In this document: positions 1 to 14,600 of the stretch, piece after piece | How positions within the stretch are numbered: position 1 is the first letter of the stretch | How the letters are laid out: every line of letters begins with the position of its first letter | NCBI GenBank assembly: GCA_903813345.2 | Contig: CAIIXF020000011.1 | Location: 27,892,166 to 27,956,165, forward strand | DNA from: Owenia fusiformis | Lineage: Eukaryota; Annelida; Polychaeta; Sabellida; Oweniidae | Reading direction: 5' to 3' | Length of the DNA stretch: 64,000 nt | Translations under genes and position numbers: made by a program | Notes under the pieces: generated by a model | Databases searched by the model: none | Told to the model about the DNA's origin: nothing | What the model saw: the letters and a program-made list of their open reading frames with translations, nothing else

Positions 1-320
1 TTTTGTCTGCATGTGGGTTCAAGCATTGCCTTTTAAGTTATGATTTTCCCTATGGATGGTTTTCACCAGGCAAGGATGACCTAGTTTTAAGCGTTGTTAA
101 TGAGCAGACTAATCGTGCAGATGACCCTCCGATTTATGAGAAGTTTAACCAACAGTCATTTGCCAAACTGGACCTTGTACATTATGCAGCTGTGCAGCTC
201 AGGAAACAGTTATTGGTGGCCTCAAATGGAAGATCAATTATTCCTAGAGTGGAGAGCTTAGTGGAACAAGGACTTTTGCCACAACTTTTAGTTGCACGTT
301 TACTATTGCAATGGAAGTAA
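1..320 (+). CDS. 3' terminal coding exon of an unidentified gene (partial)
   Basis: An open frame enters from the left edge and ends at TAA 318-320, encoding about 105 residues. No splice acceptor is needed inside the window, so this is the tail of a larger protein. It is globular in composition, with no membrane segment or low complexity. A stretch with aromatic residues (YDFPYGWFSPGKDDL) leads into a FNQQSFAKLD...LRKQLL helix-like end. That end faintly recalls the C-terminal tail of Golgi galactose sulfotransferases (FN..FW/F followed by a helix ending LR), but the match is too weak to name. An AATAAA at about 508 gives a possible poly(A) signal. The gene converges on SEC63. Codon use and lack of stops make it likely real; the function is unknown. 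Confidence 0.5.
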   Translation, partial: LSACGFKHCLLSYDFPYGWFSPGKDDLVLSVVNEQTNRADDPPIYEKFNQQSFAKLDLVHYAAVQLRKQLLVASNGRSIIPRVESLVEQGLLPQLLVARLLLQWK

Positions 321-2450
321 TAATGCTTGGATAGACTCTTAATTACATTCATTGGTGTATAATTTTCAGAAATATATTTACTCAGATGTATTTTCAACTA
401 AAATTGTGAAAATGAAGTGCCTTGCCAGGACTAAATTTTTCAAAAAATACAATTTTTAGTTAATTTTCTTAATGTGAACAATACCCCAGGAGGTTGCCTA
501 TTTTCTAATAAAATATATCAGAAGGTAACAGCCATACTTTCTCTTTCAAAATGGGGGATGGTATAATATATAGTTGAATCATGACATCCACACATAAAAA
601 ATAACATTCCATATCATACATGCTTGATATGGTTGAAATTTTAAAGCAGAATGACCATTCAAAGTGGCATTCTCCCAATACTGACCAGTGCAAGTTAACT
701 GATAAGCATAGGCCCAGGTTAAGTACTGTAGTAATCCATACATATAATTCACAGGTGCACAACATCGATTGAAAAATTTGATATAACAAAACTAGAATTA
801 CAGTTTTGTACATGCCTCATAGTGAATTTTATTTTTGATAAATTAAATTACAAATCATACAGATTACTTTACTACAAATATATGTGACAATCTGTGAATC
901 GCCCATTCAGCCATTGGTGTCTCAAAACAATTAAGTGTTGTAAAAATGATTATTGCAACCAGGAATTTCTAGAATAGGATATAGATGGCACTACACAAAC
1001 TGTTGTTTATAATTAAGGTTATCAATTTTGCATAAACTATATATATTAAGTCGAATGAACTCCCAACTTTGAACAGGACTTATGTCTTAGGATGATTTCT
1101 ATTAGTCGTTTGAGTATGGAAGGATGAAACTTATAGGTATACTCAACATATTCTATTATTTGAACCCTTTTTATGAAATATGTAATGATGTGGTATAAAT
1201 TACTTTATTTCCAAAACCAGACAAAGAGCGATAATTAATATTTGATAAAAATTGTAGAAAGGGAAGTACCATTTCTTTATAAAAACACATAACATACATG
1301 TACATTTATAATACTATAAACATTGTTAACTTAGACGTTTGAGTGTTCAATTTGCCAAAATCACCAAATGTAAAAAATAGTCGCCAAATTAACAATGTTT
1401 ACAATAATTACCATTTGCGTCATTTCCAATCGCAGTAACAAACTGAGAAATGTATGACAACAATATCACTTTATACATTCAAGTATGTACATGTCATTAT
1501 AGATAATGCCATATATAAGTGGAGACTATTTCTGAATAAATTGGTCCTCTCTATGTCAAAAATTGAAACTAGTACTGGAACTATATTTTGACACACATTT
1601 CATTTTGGTAATATTTTGAATTGAATGCCCAACAACAACATCTATTTCGTATCAAAAAAAGAAACCAAAAGAGAATTTCACCTCAGTATTTTCCATCTCC
1701 ATTACCAATATTTGGTCCAATGTAAGACATATTCACCAAACTAACAAGTAGTGTCAAAATGCCAATTGTTACAGTATTTTAGGCCTACAGAAAAATATTG
1801 ATAAAAATGTAGTTTTGTTCCCTTTGAAATGTTGAAATAAAGACAATATAAAACATTAGGAGATCCCATCATTCTGTATTTATTTACAACACTAGAAAAT
1901 ATTTTTGCACAAGAATGTGATAAACACAAAAATAAATGACAATTTGATAATATATTCATAAAATCCCCACAATAAGTTTTGTGATGTAACCAGGACTATT
2001 GCAAGACATAGAAATCTGATGGAATGCAATTTGCCAATAAACCCTATATTTCTATATTTCATATTTATGAAAAAAACACACACAAAAATACTGAATAAAT
2101 TGCAGATTCACTTATAGCTTAGACATACTAGCACACTTTGTCAGGAAATTCTGACCAATTAGGATACAAATCTGTGTGCTGTTGAACACTTGTGGATGTG
2201 AAAATCTTTTGTGCTATTTGACAAATGGTCTCTAATTATAATGCTATTAAAGCAATTATTTTTTCCAAATAACACCATAATATATTTTGGCAATACAGGT
2301 TTATGAGAAACTTTGAATCTAGTCATGAAAGTGGAACAAAATTAAAGCTAACCTTGAACTACAAGGATACCACTACAAGTTATGTTCCAATTAAGAATTT
2401 TTTGAATTTTTATACCATATAAGGAAGCATGCTTTTGAGGTTATCAGGAG
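321..2450. other. convergent intergenic/3'UTR interval, no gene seen
   Basis: AT-rich sequence between the tail of the left-edge gene and the SEC63 3' end. All frames are broken, and no RNA gene or transposon ends were recognised. A short inverted pair (AAACATTGTTAA at about 1317 and its complement at about 1391) could form a small hairpin. Confidence 0.5.
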
Positions 2451-2456
2451 TTTATT
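2451..2456 (-). terminator. candidate SEC63 poly(A) signal AATAAA
   Basis: TTTATT on the plus strand reads AATAAA on the minus strand, about 200 nt past the SEC63 stop codon. It is the nearest canonical hexamer outside the coding region. Confidence 0.4.
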
Positions 2457-2653
2457 GAGTCCCAAGAGGCACAACACCTGTCGATAATGAATTTCGAGAA
2501 CCCAAATTATTGCAAACATTTTTAAGTTGAGGTACAAAATAGTTTGCAGGTAATATCAAGGCCTCCTAAGGTGTTTGAATAACTCCAGTTTTTAGAATGC
2601 GGATATCCATGATAAAATCATGATGTGAACATTTCAAAAAATGATGATTTAGT

Positions 2654-5600
2654 TTATTCATCATCGTCTGATTCATCATAGTCTGATGACAATTCTGATT
2701 CTGAATTATCATCTTCGTCTTTCTCCTCATCATCTGAAATTTCCCATTGTGGATGGCTTTCGACTTTCTTGGCTTCTTTAACATCCATCTGAAGCAAAAA
2801 AATGCAATATAACAATCAGATTACAGTAAAGCCTTGTATGTGAGCATGTCATTATGTGCACCCTTCAAACAAAGTTCTAGTACATCAATACTTCATAAAA
2901 GCAAAATTCTTTAGATTCAAGGAGTCATAAAGATTCCCTTAATAAGGAGCATCCATTTAGGCTTCCATGGGTTTATTACTAAGAAAATATAAACTGTATT
3001 TAAAAAATAATAATTTATTAAAGGTCTTCTCAAATTATCACCGAATGGGTGGAAGACAGAAAGACCGTTCACAACAGTACCAATAGGGCATTAATTAATA
3101 ATAAAAATGAAGAAAATTATATTACATATAAAGACATATAATATCAAATATAACAAAACAAATTAGATGATACCTTAATGTTTTCAGACTGGTCAAAATC
3201 AAACAATGAGTCAGAGCGTAGAACAACTGTGTACTGGTAGTTTCCTGGCTTAGTTGGGGCGGAGAATTTAAGACTGATCTGAAATTAAAAAATTCATAAA
3301 ATTTACACATATCTGATATTTAGACATTCAAAAAGTTGCCATTTTAAATCATGTAAATGTGACAGATGTTAGTTAATCGTTTTAGAATAAGTTATGGATT
3401 GTGGCAAAATTAAATATCTGAAGTTATTCAATGATTTTGATAAAAATAGAAATACTGTCCCCAAGAAAATCTGTAGTTCATAAGTACAAGCATCTATGAA
3501 AATACAAGAATGTCTAAGTCACAGGAGCCAATAATCCATATCATAGAATAATGCAACTTACTTCTTCTTCGTGTTTGAGACTGGTCACTTGAACAGGAGC
3601 AGTTATGAGTTGGTGGTGTTTTCTATCTGCTACATAAACCCACCACCATTCTTGCTTGTCCTGCAAGTAAAGTGAAATGAACATATATATTTAATTATTT
3701 GTTACATTCACGGACTCTTCCCATGGTTTTCATTTAAGCAGAATGGAACATATAATCAAAGTATACATACTGGATGCTCAAATCATATTGATATTAAGGT
3801 ATATTCCTTATAAATTAAGATTCACTAGATTCATTAACTGCTGGAAATCCAAATTAACATCACTATTTCATTTTCTTTTAACATCCAAAATATCACCACC
3901 TGTCATTTGTTACACTACGCCAAACACCAACTGCTGTCCATTCGTAACCAATGCCGAACACTGACTGTCGACCACTAAAAAAGTTGTGGTGGTGACATAA
4001 AAATCGAATACACATAGGCAGTGTTTTCAGTAGGCTTGTCCAAAATTGCGTCCCTTGGACGTAATGATTTTCAAAAAATGTGTCTCCCTTCAAAAAACTG
4101 CGTCCCTTGAAAAAATGTTCCCGGGAATTCAAAAGTCACGTTTTTACACTGGATGAAATAAATTGATGAAATTTTGTACCACTGCTTTTGCTATTTATCG
4201 GTCTGAATCAGCGTTCTTGCAAGTCTAGTATGTCATTGAATGATACAGATACCATCATAACTTATATTCTCCCATTTAAAACACCTTTTCCTTGCGAATT
4301 TCGAAACAATTTGCTATTGATTTTGCTTTAGCATGTTTAGTTAAGGGGCAATCTGCGCGAGGTTCAACTTTTTAGTTCAGTTTCTTGCGCATATGCAGTC
4401 TCAAATAATGATCACGTGATCACACTTGACCAATTGAAAATGGTTTGAATCAGGTCTTAAGCTACCGGCCAATCGTAGGACTCATACTGATTACTGCTCG
4501 GAAATCGAGTATTGTATAAATTTTTGTCCTATCACATGCCTCGTACTATTTCGATCAGAAATCAACTTCCGGGAAGGAAATTTCGAAAGAAAATTTTATT
4601 TCTTTTAGAAATAGAATTTTCTTCAATTATTTATTGGATTCTGACGTAATAAAGAGACTGAAGGTAAGATCTTTATCAAATCATTCATCCAAAGTTGATC
4701 GTATGAGTATGGCTTGCACTGCGTCCACAAAACGCAATCACTTTTTATTTCCGGGTCCATGGATTTTTCATTACGTTTTTGCAATACTTGGACGGCGTTA
4801 TTGAAATAGCAGCATAGGAGAATCTGGCAGCAGTATGTAATCTTACCAGAGGGAAGTATGGGCAGTGGACGCTATGAGTTTCTTTGGACTTGGCCTCTAG
4901 TACATTCTCTTTCTTGGCCTCTTCTTGGAATTTTTCCCATGTATCATCATCATCTTCATTTGATTTAGGATCCCTATCATCAACGTCACTATCTGTGACA
5001 TCAGATATGTCACTGCAGGAGTCTTCAGCATCGCTGTCTTTCGCTTTCTTGGGCTTTTTCACACGCTGCAAATTAAATATTTTTGTTTTAAAAAAGAAGT
5101 GTGAGAAAAATTCAGTTTCAAAATTTAACTTCAATTTTGCACATTTCATGTCCACAGGTAAGCTTTAATTAAATGTTTCATATTTTTGTTGGGAAAATTA
5201 GAATTTTGGGGAGGTCACTTAAAATCACCAGTTAATGGTGTGGCACGTACTCCATTTGGTGTGCTTTCATTACTCTGGCTTTCCTCTGTTTTCCCAGCAT
5301 CTGAAGTTGGAGAGGCCGTCACCTTCCTCTGGATGACTTGTTGTTTAAAGGGAATAGGCTTTTTCTTGCCTGCCTTTTTACCACCCTTTTTCTTCTTCTG
5401 TTTTTCCCAAATTTTTGGCTTTATAGTTTGCACTTCCATCTAAATACACACAAAATTTTTTTTTTAATTACACTCATAAATAATTATAGAAAATGTAAAC
5501 AGGAATAAAATGAAACAGAAATCAGAGCCAACAATACATAGCCTGGGGTCTAGGATTGCAAAATTATGATCTAATTAAATATGAAGATGAAAATTTCTAA

Positions 5601-8600
5601 ACCTTTGAATGAAAATATTGATGACTGAACTGAAAGATCAGGAAACTGTATTTAGTAATGCATTCACAATACTTTTGCATCATCAAGATAGTACATGTAA
5701 ATACGATGTAGCCTAATGGTCCACTCTATTATTGTCCTCTTTGACTATATGTCACCCCTGATTGACCATACATGGTACTGCACATATTTTACTTTTACAC
5801 AATGATTAAGGGTTTGATTAGACACCAGATTAAGGATAACACTTGAAAGCGGCAAAACATACAACTGGAAGAATGTGCAAAGACTTTCCCAGAGCTTAAA
5901 AAAATCTAAAACCATTTTGTAAAATTCCTACTTTTGTAGTTTCTTCATTTTCATTTTCCTCTTCTTCTCCCTCATTATCCCCTTCACCATTCTCCTCCTC
6001 ATTAAGCAGTGCAACACCGCTGTCCTTGTCAACATCATCCCCAAGCAGAACCTGTAATGGTTCACGTGTCAGACTGACATTCACTGTCACTATTGACCCT
6101 GCAGTTATACTGGAATCCTCATCATCCAATACTGAAAGAAATGAAAAGTTTTACACAATAGTATTCAATATTCATTTTTAACAAATTCAACAAATTGCCC
6201 ATTGTGGTTGATTGGCTAGTCTGGTTGATTAGTCATTTGTCTTTACTCCTTCAATATTACCATTGATGTCACCTCAATAATGATATAATTAAGTACGAAA
6301 TTATCACTTAAGAATTGTTCTCCCTCAACAACAAAATAGACAGGCTGATCTCATTCAAGTTTGTTTTCAGGTATCAAAACGAGATGTTCTTTTGAAAGTG
6401 CTTTAATTTAGAAAATCTTTTAGAAATCTGAATATACAGTATAACTTTTCATAATGAATACTCGTAAGAACACATTGCAAATGAAATATTTTTGTGCACA
6501 TGGTTATTAAGGACCACTCCTTTGAGTAGTACATATACAAATGTATACCTGATGTGTGGACTTTCATGGTGATATGTGGCATAGATGTACACACATTCAT
6601 TATATCTTTATATTCTTCATCTGATATACTGCGTAGTAGAGATCTTCTATCCTCCTCCTTCATACATACAAAATCTTTAATACCTCGAATATTTCGCTGA
6701 AATAGCAAAAAAGAATCATAGTTTTTTAAGAGTGATGGAGATGAAGTGTGCCATAATGACCAAGTATGGCATTTGACAGCGTGGTCAACATATATTCACC
6801 TTTTCGTCAAGCTTTGCATTTCAAATTTGTATGGTTTAAAGGAATATTCCTTGCCAAACCATCTCTCTCCTCATATGGTAGCTATAGCCATATATATGCT
6901 TGCCATGTTTAGCAAAACACGCAAAAATGTTTTGAAATGGTCAAATTTGATCCCTTAGAAATGTGATGCTCAATTCCAGTAAGCTGCCATCTTTTAAAAT
7001 TTCACACAGGAAGTGATGTCATCGACTCTCAACTTTGCATATAGCATTAGGTGAGGAGCTATTAAGAATTACAAAACGAGCTAAATATTCTTTTTCAACT
7101 TTGTATCTTATTTAATCCTTCTGAAAATCTCTTCTTTTATTCTAAGTTGACAAGCCCTGAAAATATTTTTGCACAGAAAGTAATGATCACTTGTCTAGAA
7201 GTGATTTTGTGCTACTTTCCTATACTGTTATGTGCAAGGCTATAGAAGTCGAGAGTTGATGACATCACTTCCTGCAAGAAATCTTAAAAGATGGCAGCTC
7301 ACTGGAAATAAGCACTAGATTTTTAAATGATCAATATTGACCATAGTAAAACATTTTCCCATGTTTTGCTAAATATGGAAACTATATATATGATTGTAGC
7401 TACCATATCAAGAGAGAAAGGGTCTGGAAAGGAATATTCCTTTAATTTTAACTCAACATACCCTTTTTGTTACAAAATGGCGGAGCATATCTTCAGAAAT
7501 ATGCGGTAATTGTAACAATGGACTTTTTGTATCCCATAATGCCTGGATGACCATTTTACTCATTCGCATGCAATTCTCCACAGTATCAAGACGTGGCTCA
7601 TGGGCAACTGGAAATATAAAAACACTTCATGGGGAATTGTGCAATCATAGGCAACTGGAAACACATAATCGTTTCATGGGTAACTGGAAACACAAATTCA
7701 TGCCGGGGCAACTAAAAACTCAAAAACATTGCATTGCCAACTAAAGTCATTTATACCATTAATGGATCTTTAATATCTTCCGAAAATCTCATGCCTCGCT
7801 GTGTGGCTAATTACCACTTTATGACAATCCAACAATCATGACTTACCTCTGCCAGCGTGTGCTAGGGCAACAAGTTGAGCCAATATATTCACCATCTCAT
7901 TTATAAGATAAGGACACTTCTTTAGCATATATTGTCTGTCTGAAATATTGAAATATAATACACTGTTAATATCCATGTAAAATGACAATGTAACATAAGA
8001 AGAACATATAAGTTATCATCATCTGATAAACTGCTATAAACTAAGTTAGCTATAGTGTACCTGTATACTAACCATCTAATAGTTGTTTCAATAGTTAAAA
8101 TCAGAATTAGCATAGAGCATGTATTTTTTTAATATTGTATTGATTCTTACCTAATTCTAGTGTTTTGGGGGGTAACTCAATGCGAGAGAAATGTGCGTAC
8201 AACAGTGCTCTGGCTTTAACACTGTATGGGAAACACAGGGGTCTTTCTTTATTTTTCTCATTCAAGTTGGGTAGATCTTTCATAAGCTGAAACATCATGT
8301 ACGAATGCAGTGGGTCAAGTTGTTAAATTAAGAAAATAAACAAGTGAAATAAGTCAAATAGGAAGCACATTGTAATCTTTCCAGATTTTTTTCAAATAAT
8401 GTCTTCAAAAAATCCACTTGTGATTTACCAAATTCTCAACTTGTGCCAAATGTGCAAATTGACTCTCAACAGGGCACTTGACTGCTGTTGTTTATTCAGT
8501 TTATGCAAATTCACTTCAGAATTCATTTTTAATATTTCACCGTTTCTTATACTATTTAATTTATCCATTGCACAATGTTAAACATAATAGTAGTGCATAC

Positions 8601-11600
8601 ACACGATATACTAAGGTCTTCCTTACCAAAGGTATTTCTTCATTGTCACTGGGCCGTTCCTGTACTTCCTGGTTGTGACTCCTGCTGAACTCCAGTGAAC
8701 CCGCCAATATCATGACAGCCCCTAAAATTGACAAGAAACCAAATAAGGTCACATTTCTTGGAATCGCTATGACCCCTCCTTTACCCAGAAGCACTTTTGT
8801 AGGGAAGATGGACAAATATGTTAACGCAGAACTATGTTACAGTATAATTTTCCAAAGAAAGTGTAAAGTTTAATTTTATACAAAATATACATGTCCCTTA
8901 ATATGCTAATAGCTACAGAAGTCATGCTAAACTTTTAAGTAAGTTTTGTAAATAAACCAAATAACACCTAGTCAGGCCATTGGTCCATTTTATTCCTCTT
9001 CCTTAACAGCAATATATATAAAATGAAAGGAAGTTCTGAAATCTAAATGACTTAGGCCTAATATTTGAAGTATTTGAGTTACTTTTGAGCATTTTGGGTA
9101 CCTTGGAAGTATTTTGATTAACTTACTTTTGAGTATCATGTTAGGAGTTTTGTGTAGGAAGCAGTAATAGAGTTGAGTAGTGTCTAACAGGACTGCATCT
9201 CCACTGAACTTAATAGACCTGTACCACCATGTACCCTAAAAGGAAAATTCTCTTATAATCCATTCTTTATTCATTTAATACAATACACAGTGCTACTACT
9301 AAAGACTTACATGGTAAAATGTTACATTCTGAGTGATCTAAAATCTAATCTTGTGCACAGGTATAATCTTTAAGATTTACACAGACAAAGTTCTATATAT
9401 TCTCCAAATACAAAGGCAGCAGTCACAGGACAAGGCATTAGCATGCAAAATGTCACCACCTGCCATGCCATTTGTTACAGAAGCCGAACACAGAACGCTT
9501 ACAACCAAACACCAACTTGAAATGTAAATGAGCTATTGCTTACCACAACCAGAGGAAGGATGATCATGAAGACCAAACCATAGGCTGCAAGGACCCACAC
9601 TGAATTCTGCTTCTCCACAATCCACTTCGGCAAGGCAATACCAAAATGGGTGGCTGAAATAACATGGCAAATACTCGTGAGTTTACTGTGTATTCAGATA
9701 TAGTACCGCTACATGAATTGCTTCATGCAATGCAATTTGGAATCTGAAGTATTTTGATAAATTGGAATTTAAACATTTATTCATTATCCATTTTGATTAT
9801 TATGTCACAAAATTGTCTGAAAGTTTTGAGTGCCAGCTGTCCTCACCTCTTTTAGAGGTACCAAAGGTGTTCCACTTACAAAAGTTTTACTGTAATCAAG
9901 TAATATGAACAAGAAACAGCCACCTGATAGTACCATGCTTTATTCATATTAAAATTTGAATGAATTGCACAATTTCTCTGCTTTTCTCAACAATTCAAGT
10001 GTTGACTACACACAATGTATCTTCATTCCTTGCTAAGCTCTCTCTATTCCACTCTATTCTCAACTTCAAAACATGACAATGAGACAATTTGTGCCCTGCT
10101 GACATGATGTTTATACAGATCCCATCTTGTAACACTCATAAAGGTGCATCTAGTTGAGCTAGTCACCTGAAACTTTTTGTGGAAATGTTCCATGGAGTCT
10201 AGCTTTAATGTGCTAAAGAACAAGTAAGACATCAAGAAAGCAAAGAAATTAAACAACATTATGTGGGTGGTACTTTTTTGTGTCACCCTGTACTTACCCC
10301 CTGGACCATCAGGATTGCCATATTCCTCCCAGTTCTTTCTCGCCTCATCATCTGTTAATCTAAAAAACGCAATATTTTTTTTTGTTTTTTAATTTTTAAT
10401 CTTTAACCTGCCATAGTCTCTCAATCAACTAGGTTCTTCTGAAGTTTTACGGAAGTTAATTTGCTTTGTTTTGAGAATGCCTTATATGGTCTACTACTTA
10501 CGCTGCATGAGCCTTGGCAATTCTCATAAACTTCTTCTGGTCTCCACCTTCTTTATCTGGATGGTACTTTACACTGAGCTGTCTGTAAGCTTTCTTCACC
10601 TCTCTAGTTGTAGCACCCTAGAACAGAATGTGAATGTACAGTAAAGAAATTTGCTGTAATTGAATTTTGGACATTTCTGGATTTAGAACTAAATCCCTTT
10701 TGTGAATTTTCTCTAAAACATAGGTAACGGTAAGTCAATCTACACTGATCACTTACCCTGTCAATGCCTAACTCAGCATAAGGGTCAAACTCTGTGAAGT
10801 CTAATTCCACCTGAGACACTCTATACAGCAGTAGTGCAAACCCTATCCACCCAATGATAAATGCTACTTTTCTGAAAAATACAAATAGAGGCATCTTTCA
10901 ATTTTTTAATACCTCATTTCATGCATCAAGTCTAATGTTGGATTACAGTCTTCCTCCATGACTCCCATCAGAAAATATTTTGATTGCGATAGAAACATTT
11001 CAGGCAATGTTTGGTCATATATATCCCACAACATGTGCAATTGGAATGATTTTGGTACCCCCCAAAATGATGTGGGAATCATGGGAGGTTTTCGACTTAA
11101 TTACAGAGTTGTTCTATTTTATAGTGTGAATGTATTTTACACAATACAATTGCATATTTAAGATAGGCAATGACCATGGGCAGTTGATGAGTTCTGACTA
11201 GGCAATGATCTTCCCAGCATAAAGCAAGTGGGCACAGCACCCATCTGGGAATCCTTTAGCACTCACTTAAAATTGAGAAAATCCTGAAAAATGGGCAAAC
11301 TTTGACCAATTTTGGTCTGAATTGTGAAAATGAGAATCCTGTAGAGCCCTGTTAGGGTTGAAAAAATGTTAATCGGAACTCGGAAGTTTAAGCAAGATAC
11401 TGTCTTCATATATTTCACTTTCTTGTATAATAAACCCTCCTCTATTAAACTGCAGTTCTTGATATAAATTTTTAATTTCTCATACATTACACTCGATTTT
11501 ACAGAATAAAGGGGGGGGGGTATAACCCTTTATACATTAACTCCAAATACAATTCACCCTTCATTTTCTTAAAACACTAGCAGAGAACAGGGAGATGGGT

Positions 11601-14600
11601 CAGAACCACTTCATGCAAAATATTTTCATCATACATACATCATACCAGTAAAAGTTCAATATATTAAATATGTGTAATAACTGAATGTTACTTGACTTGC
11701 ACATATATATTTCTGGATTACATGTACCTGTTATACATGTTACATGCAATAATGGAACTAGCAGCTGGCTTATTAAATTACTCTACATAAAAGGTGTAGT
11801 ATTACATTGATAACATAATGATACATGTTATTAGATAGACAAATACTTATACTGTAAATATGTACATCATTTGGTTTTATAGCATAGGGAAGTTAAAATT
11901 GTTGAACTTGTTTTGAATATTTTAAATTCTAAAAAACAAAGTTTAAGAGAGGAAATTATAGCATGTTTACCTTCATCAGGTCCATTCCAATCTAATTACA
12001 TTTTTCATTTTATTACAGTTTTTAAACCTTTTTAAGTAATTCCATATTTCAATATGCAAAGAGAAAAGGCTAGCAATTCAACAAGGAAGGTGATATGTCA
12101 ACGCATCATTCCAAGGGTCAAACTGACCCCCAAAATGTTTGAACTGAGTTTTTATCTAAACATTGCTTGAAATTTGTTAGAAAGAATGAGGGGGATTAAG
12201 GGGAAAAGTAACAGAAATTCCTAAAATAAAACTCATTTACAAATAGAATGTATGATTCGTCATTGTATTTGATACTCTTGGTCTCCTGTGTGATACTATT
12301 AGTGTATATATTCAGTGGAAGAAAACTTCAATTTTTTTGAACTACATGATAGACATTATTTTATCAAAATAATGGCACTTAACCGGGGAAATTCATTCAT
12401 GATTCACATTATCTATTGCACAAACACATCAGCTAGTAGGTCTATTGTTGTAGTTATTGAAATCCTCATTACTCCTCTTGGAGATGTACACAAATATCGT
12501 GTTAATCTGAGTTACCTTGGCAACTAGATATTAAATAGTTACATGAACACACATTTTGTAAATTGTTTAATCATTAATTAGTAATTTTGGGAGGCAGAGG
12601 CTAGAGCAAGCCTCCCTCATGGGCGAAAATTCTTTCAAACTCATGCAGTTGTAAGCACTTTTCAAGTGATTTTGGGCTGAAATTGGCACATTAGATCCTC
12701 CCCAAGATTTTTTTAAAACTGAACTCCCTCTTTAGTAAACTTGAAAAGAAACAAGTCATTACGACAGGTAGTAGTAGTTTTGTACTCACAATGCCCTCTT
12801 TTTAAATTTTTGCCATGGTTTGCCCTCTTTTAGTCTCTGATTCTTTAATAGACACCCTTCGCATCTACACTGTTTCTTGGTTTTCTCTGGATCCTCTGAA
12901 AATCAAAAGTAATATGTGAAATAAAATTTAAAAGTATCTTATATATCATAGATTCAAACATGTAATTCATATATCAAAGCTTCAAACATGTGTAACTTCA
13001 AACATGTAAATACATTAAAGAACAGTAACTCAGCTTGTGGAACTATGCTTATATTGGTAATATAAATAGACTAAATTGCTATATATTGCCAGTTGTGTAT
13101 TGTGTAATATGTATATGGCAAATAAATCACCATTTAATTTCATTTGGGGTAACTTTGATGTATGGGGTAACTTTGACACCTTGTTGTTTATTTCCTCTAA
13201 TTTCCGATCTAGGGGGAAGCCATATTTTTCTTCTCGCATGGATTGGAATCTCACAAGCTTCCTTTTTTTAATTCATACATGGCTGAAAACAGGAATTCTA
13301 ATTTCTAACAAGTAAGTCAAAGTTACCCCATTTCTCATCTTGACATTGCCTAACATGTCAACCTTACACACCTTTGCAGGCCATCCAACTAGCAGCAATT
13401 TACTTATTTGTCACGCATTTGCTGAAGATATTGAAGTCATGCCCATTTTTGCGTGACAGAATATGTCACCCAAATAGGCATTTTTTGATAATTGTCAATC
13501 GAAACTATTTCAGGGGATTTCCACATGAAGTGCCTACTTATCACGCATTTGCTTCCATTTTAGATGTTCCCAGGTTGACAGGCCTGCATTTGCCCTACAC
13601 ATCAATCCCTTCCTGATCTTTACATTTGTACATGGGCTTTCAAGAGAAAGCTCATGATTTATAAGATTGTAAGATGATAACGGTTTATAAGCATATTTAG
13701 CCTGTTTAACCGATCAATGATGTATAAAATGATAGTCCACAGTATTTACTCACTTCGAGAGCCATGTTAGATTTTGAAACTTATGGCTCTCAAACGGGGA
13801 AATGGACAGCTGAATAATAGTGACCTTTTAAACACGAATTAAGTCGATCAGCTGCCTACTTTTGTTCTCTCACTATGTTATACATCATTATCATCCTTCC
13901 CCTGCAAGTATTGGAGCGCTGAAGTACTTCCTTTTCGATCAAGACTTGTAATTGTTAGTCGAATGACGTTTTTACTGCCAAATTCCAATATGGTGTTTTC
14001 TGCACGGACATTTCCGTGAATTTCCGGAGGTTGTTCGAACCTAATCATTCTCAAAATTCATTTAGTTCGTTGCGTATCTCGCTCCTAGCAAACCGCCATA
14101 TTGGAAATGGGTCAAAAAAACATTCACTCGATGAACAATTTACAAGTCTTGATCGAAAAAGAAGTATTTCAGCGCTCCTGCACGGATTGATGATACTGAT
14201 GTAAGACACAGTTAGAGACCAAAAGTAAGCCGCTGAAATCTTTGCTCATATTTAAAGGTCACTATTACTCAGGTGCCCAAGTGCGCCGTGGGAAAGCTAT
14301 TGTATCAAAATCCACATAGCTTTCGCAGGAAGTAACACTGTACGACTATCATTTTGTAGCATGAAATTTTGAATCGGAGTTGAAAAGTAGACAATTTACC
14401 TCAAAATGAGTAATCATGTAATACAAAAATCACAATTATCAGAAACGTGTTTCAAGTGTCATAATGTGAAGACAGGGACATAATATCGACTATTTGCACA
14501 ACATATGTCTTGTGTTCGATTTTGAAAGAAAAAAATAAAAACGCTGACTTCCGGCAACTTTAGATTGATATTTCAGACGTCTACAGTGAAAGAATCATCA

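Noticed and set aside
5215-5250. Extension of SEC63 exon 14 to the TGA after TPLTGDFK
   Set aside because: The GTACGT donor at 5250 keeps phase with exon 15, while the extension would end the protein before the conserved WWWVY and acidic tail.
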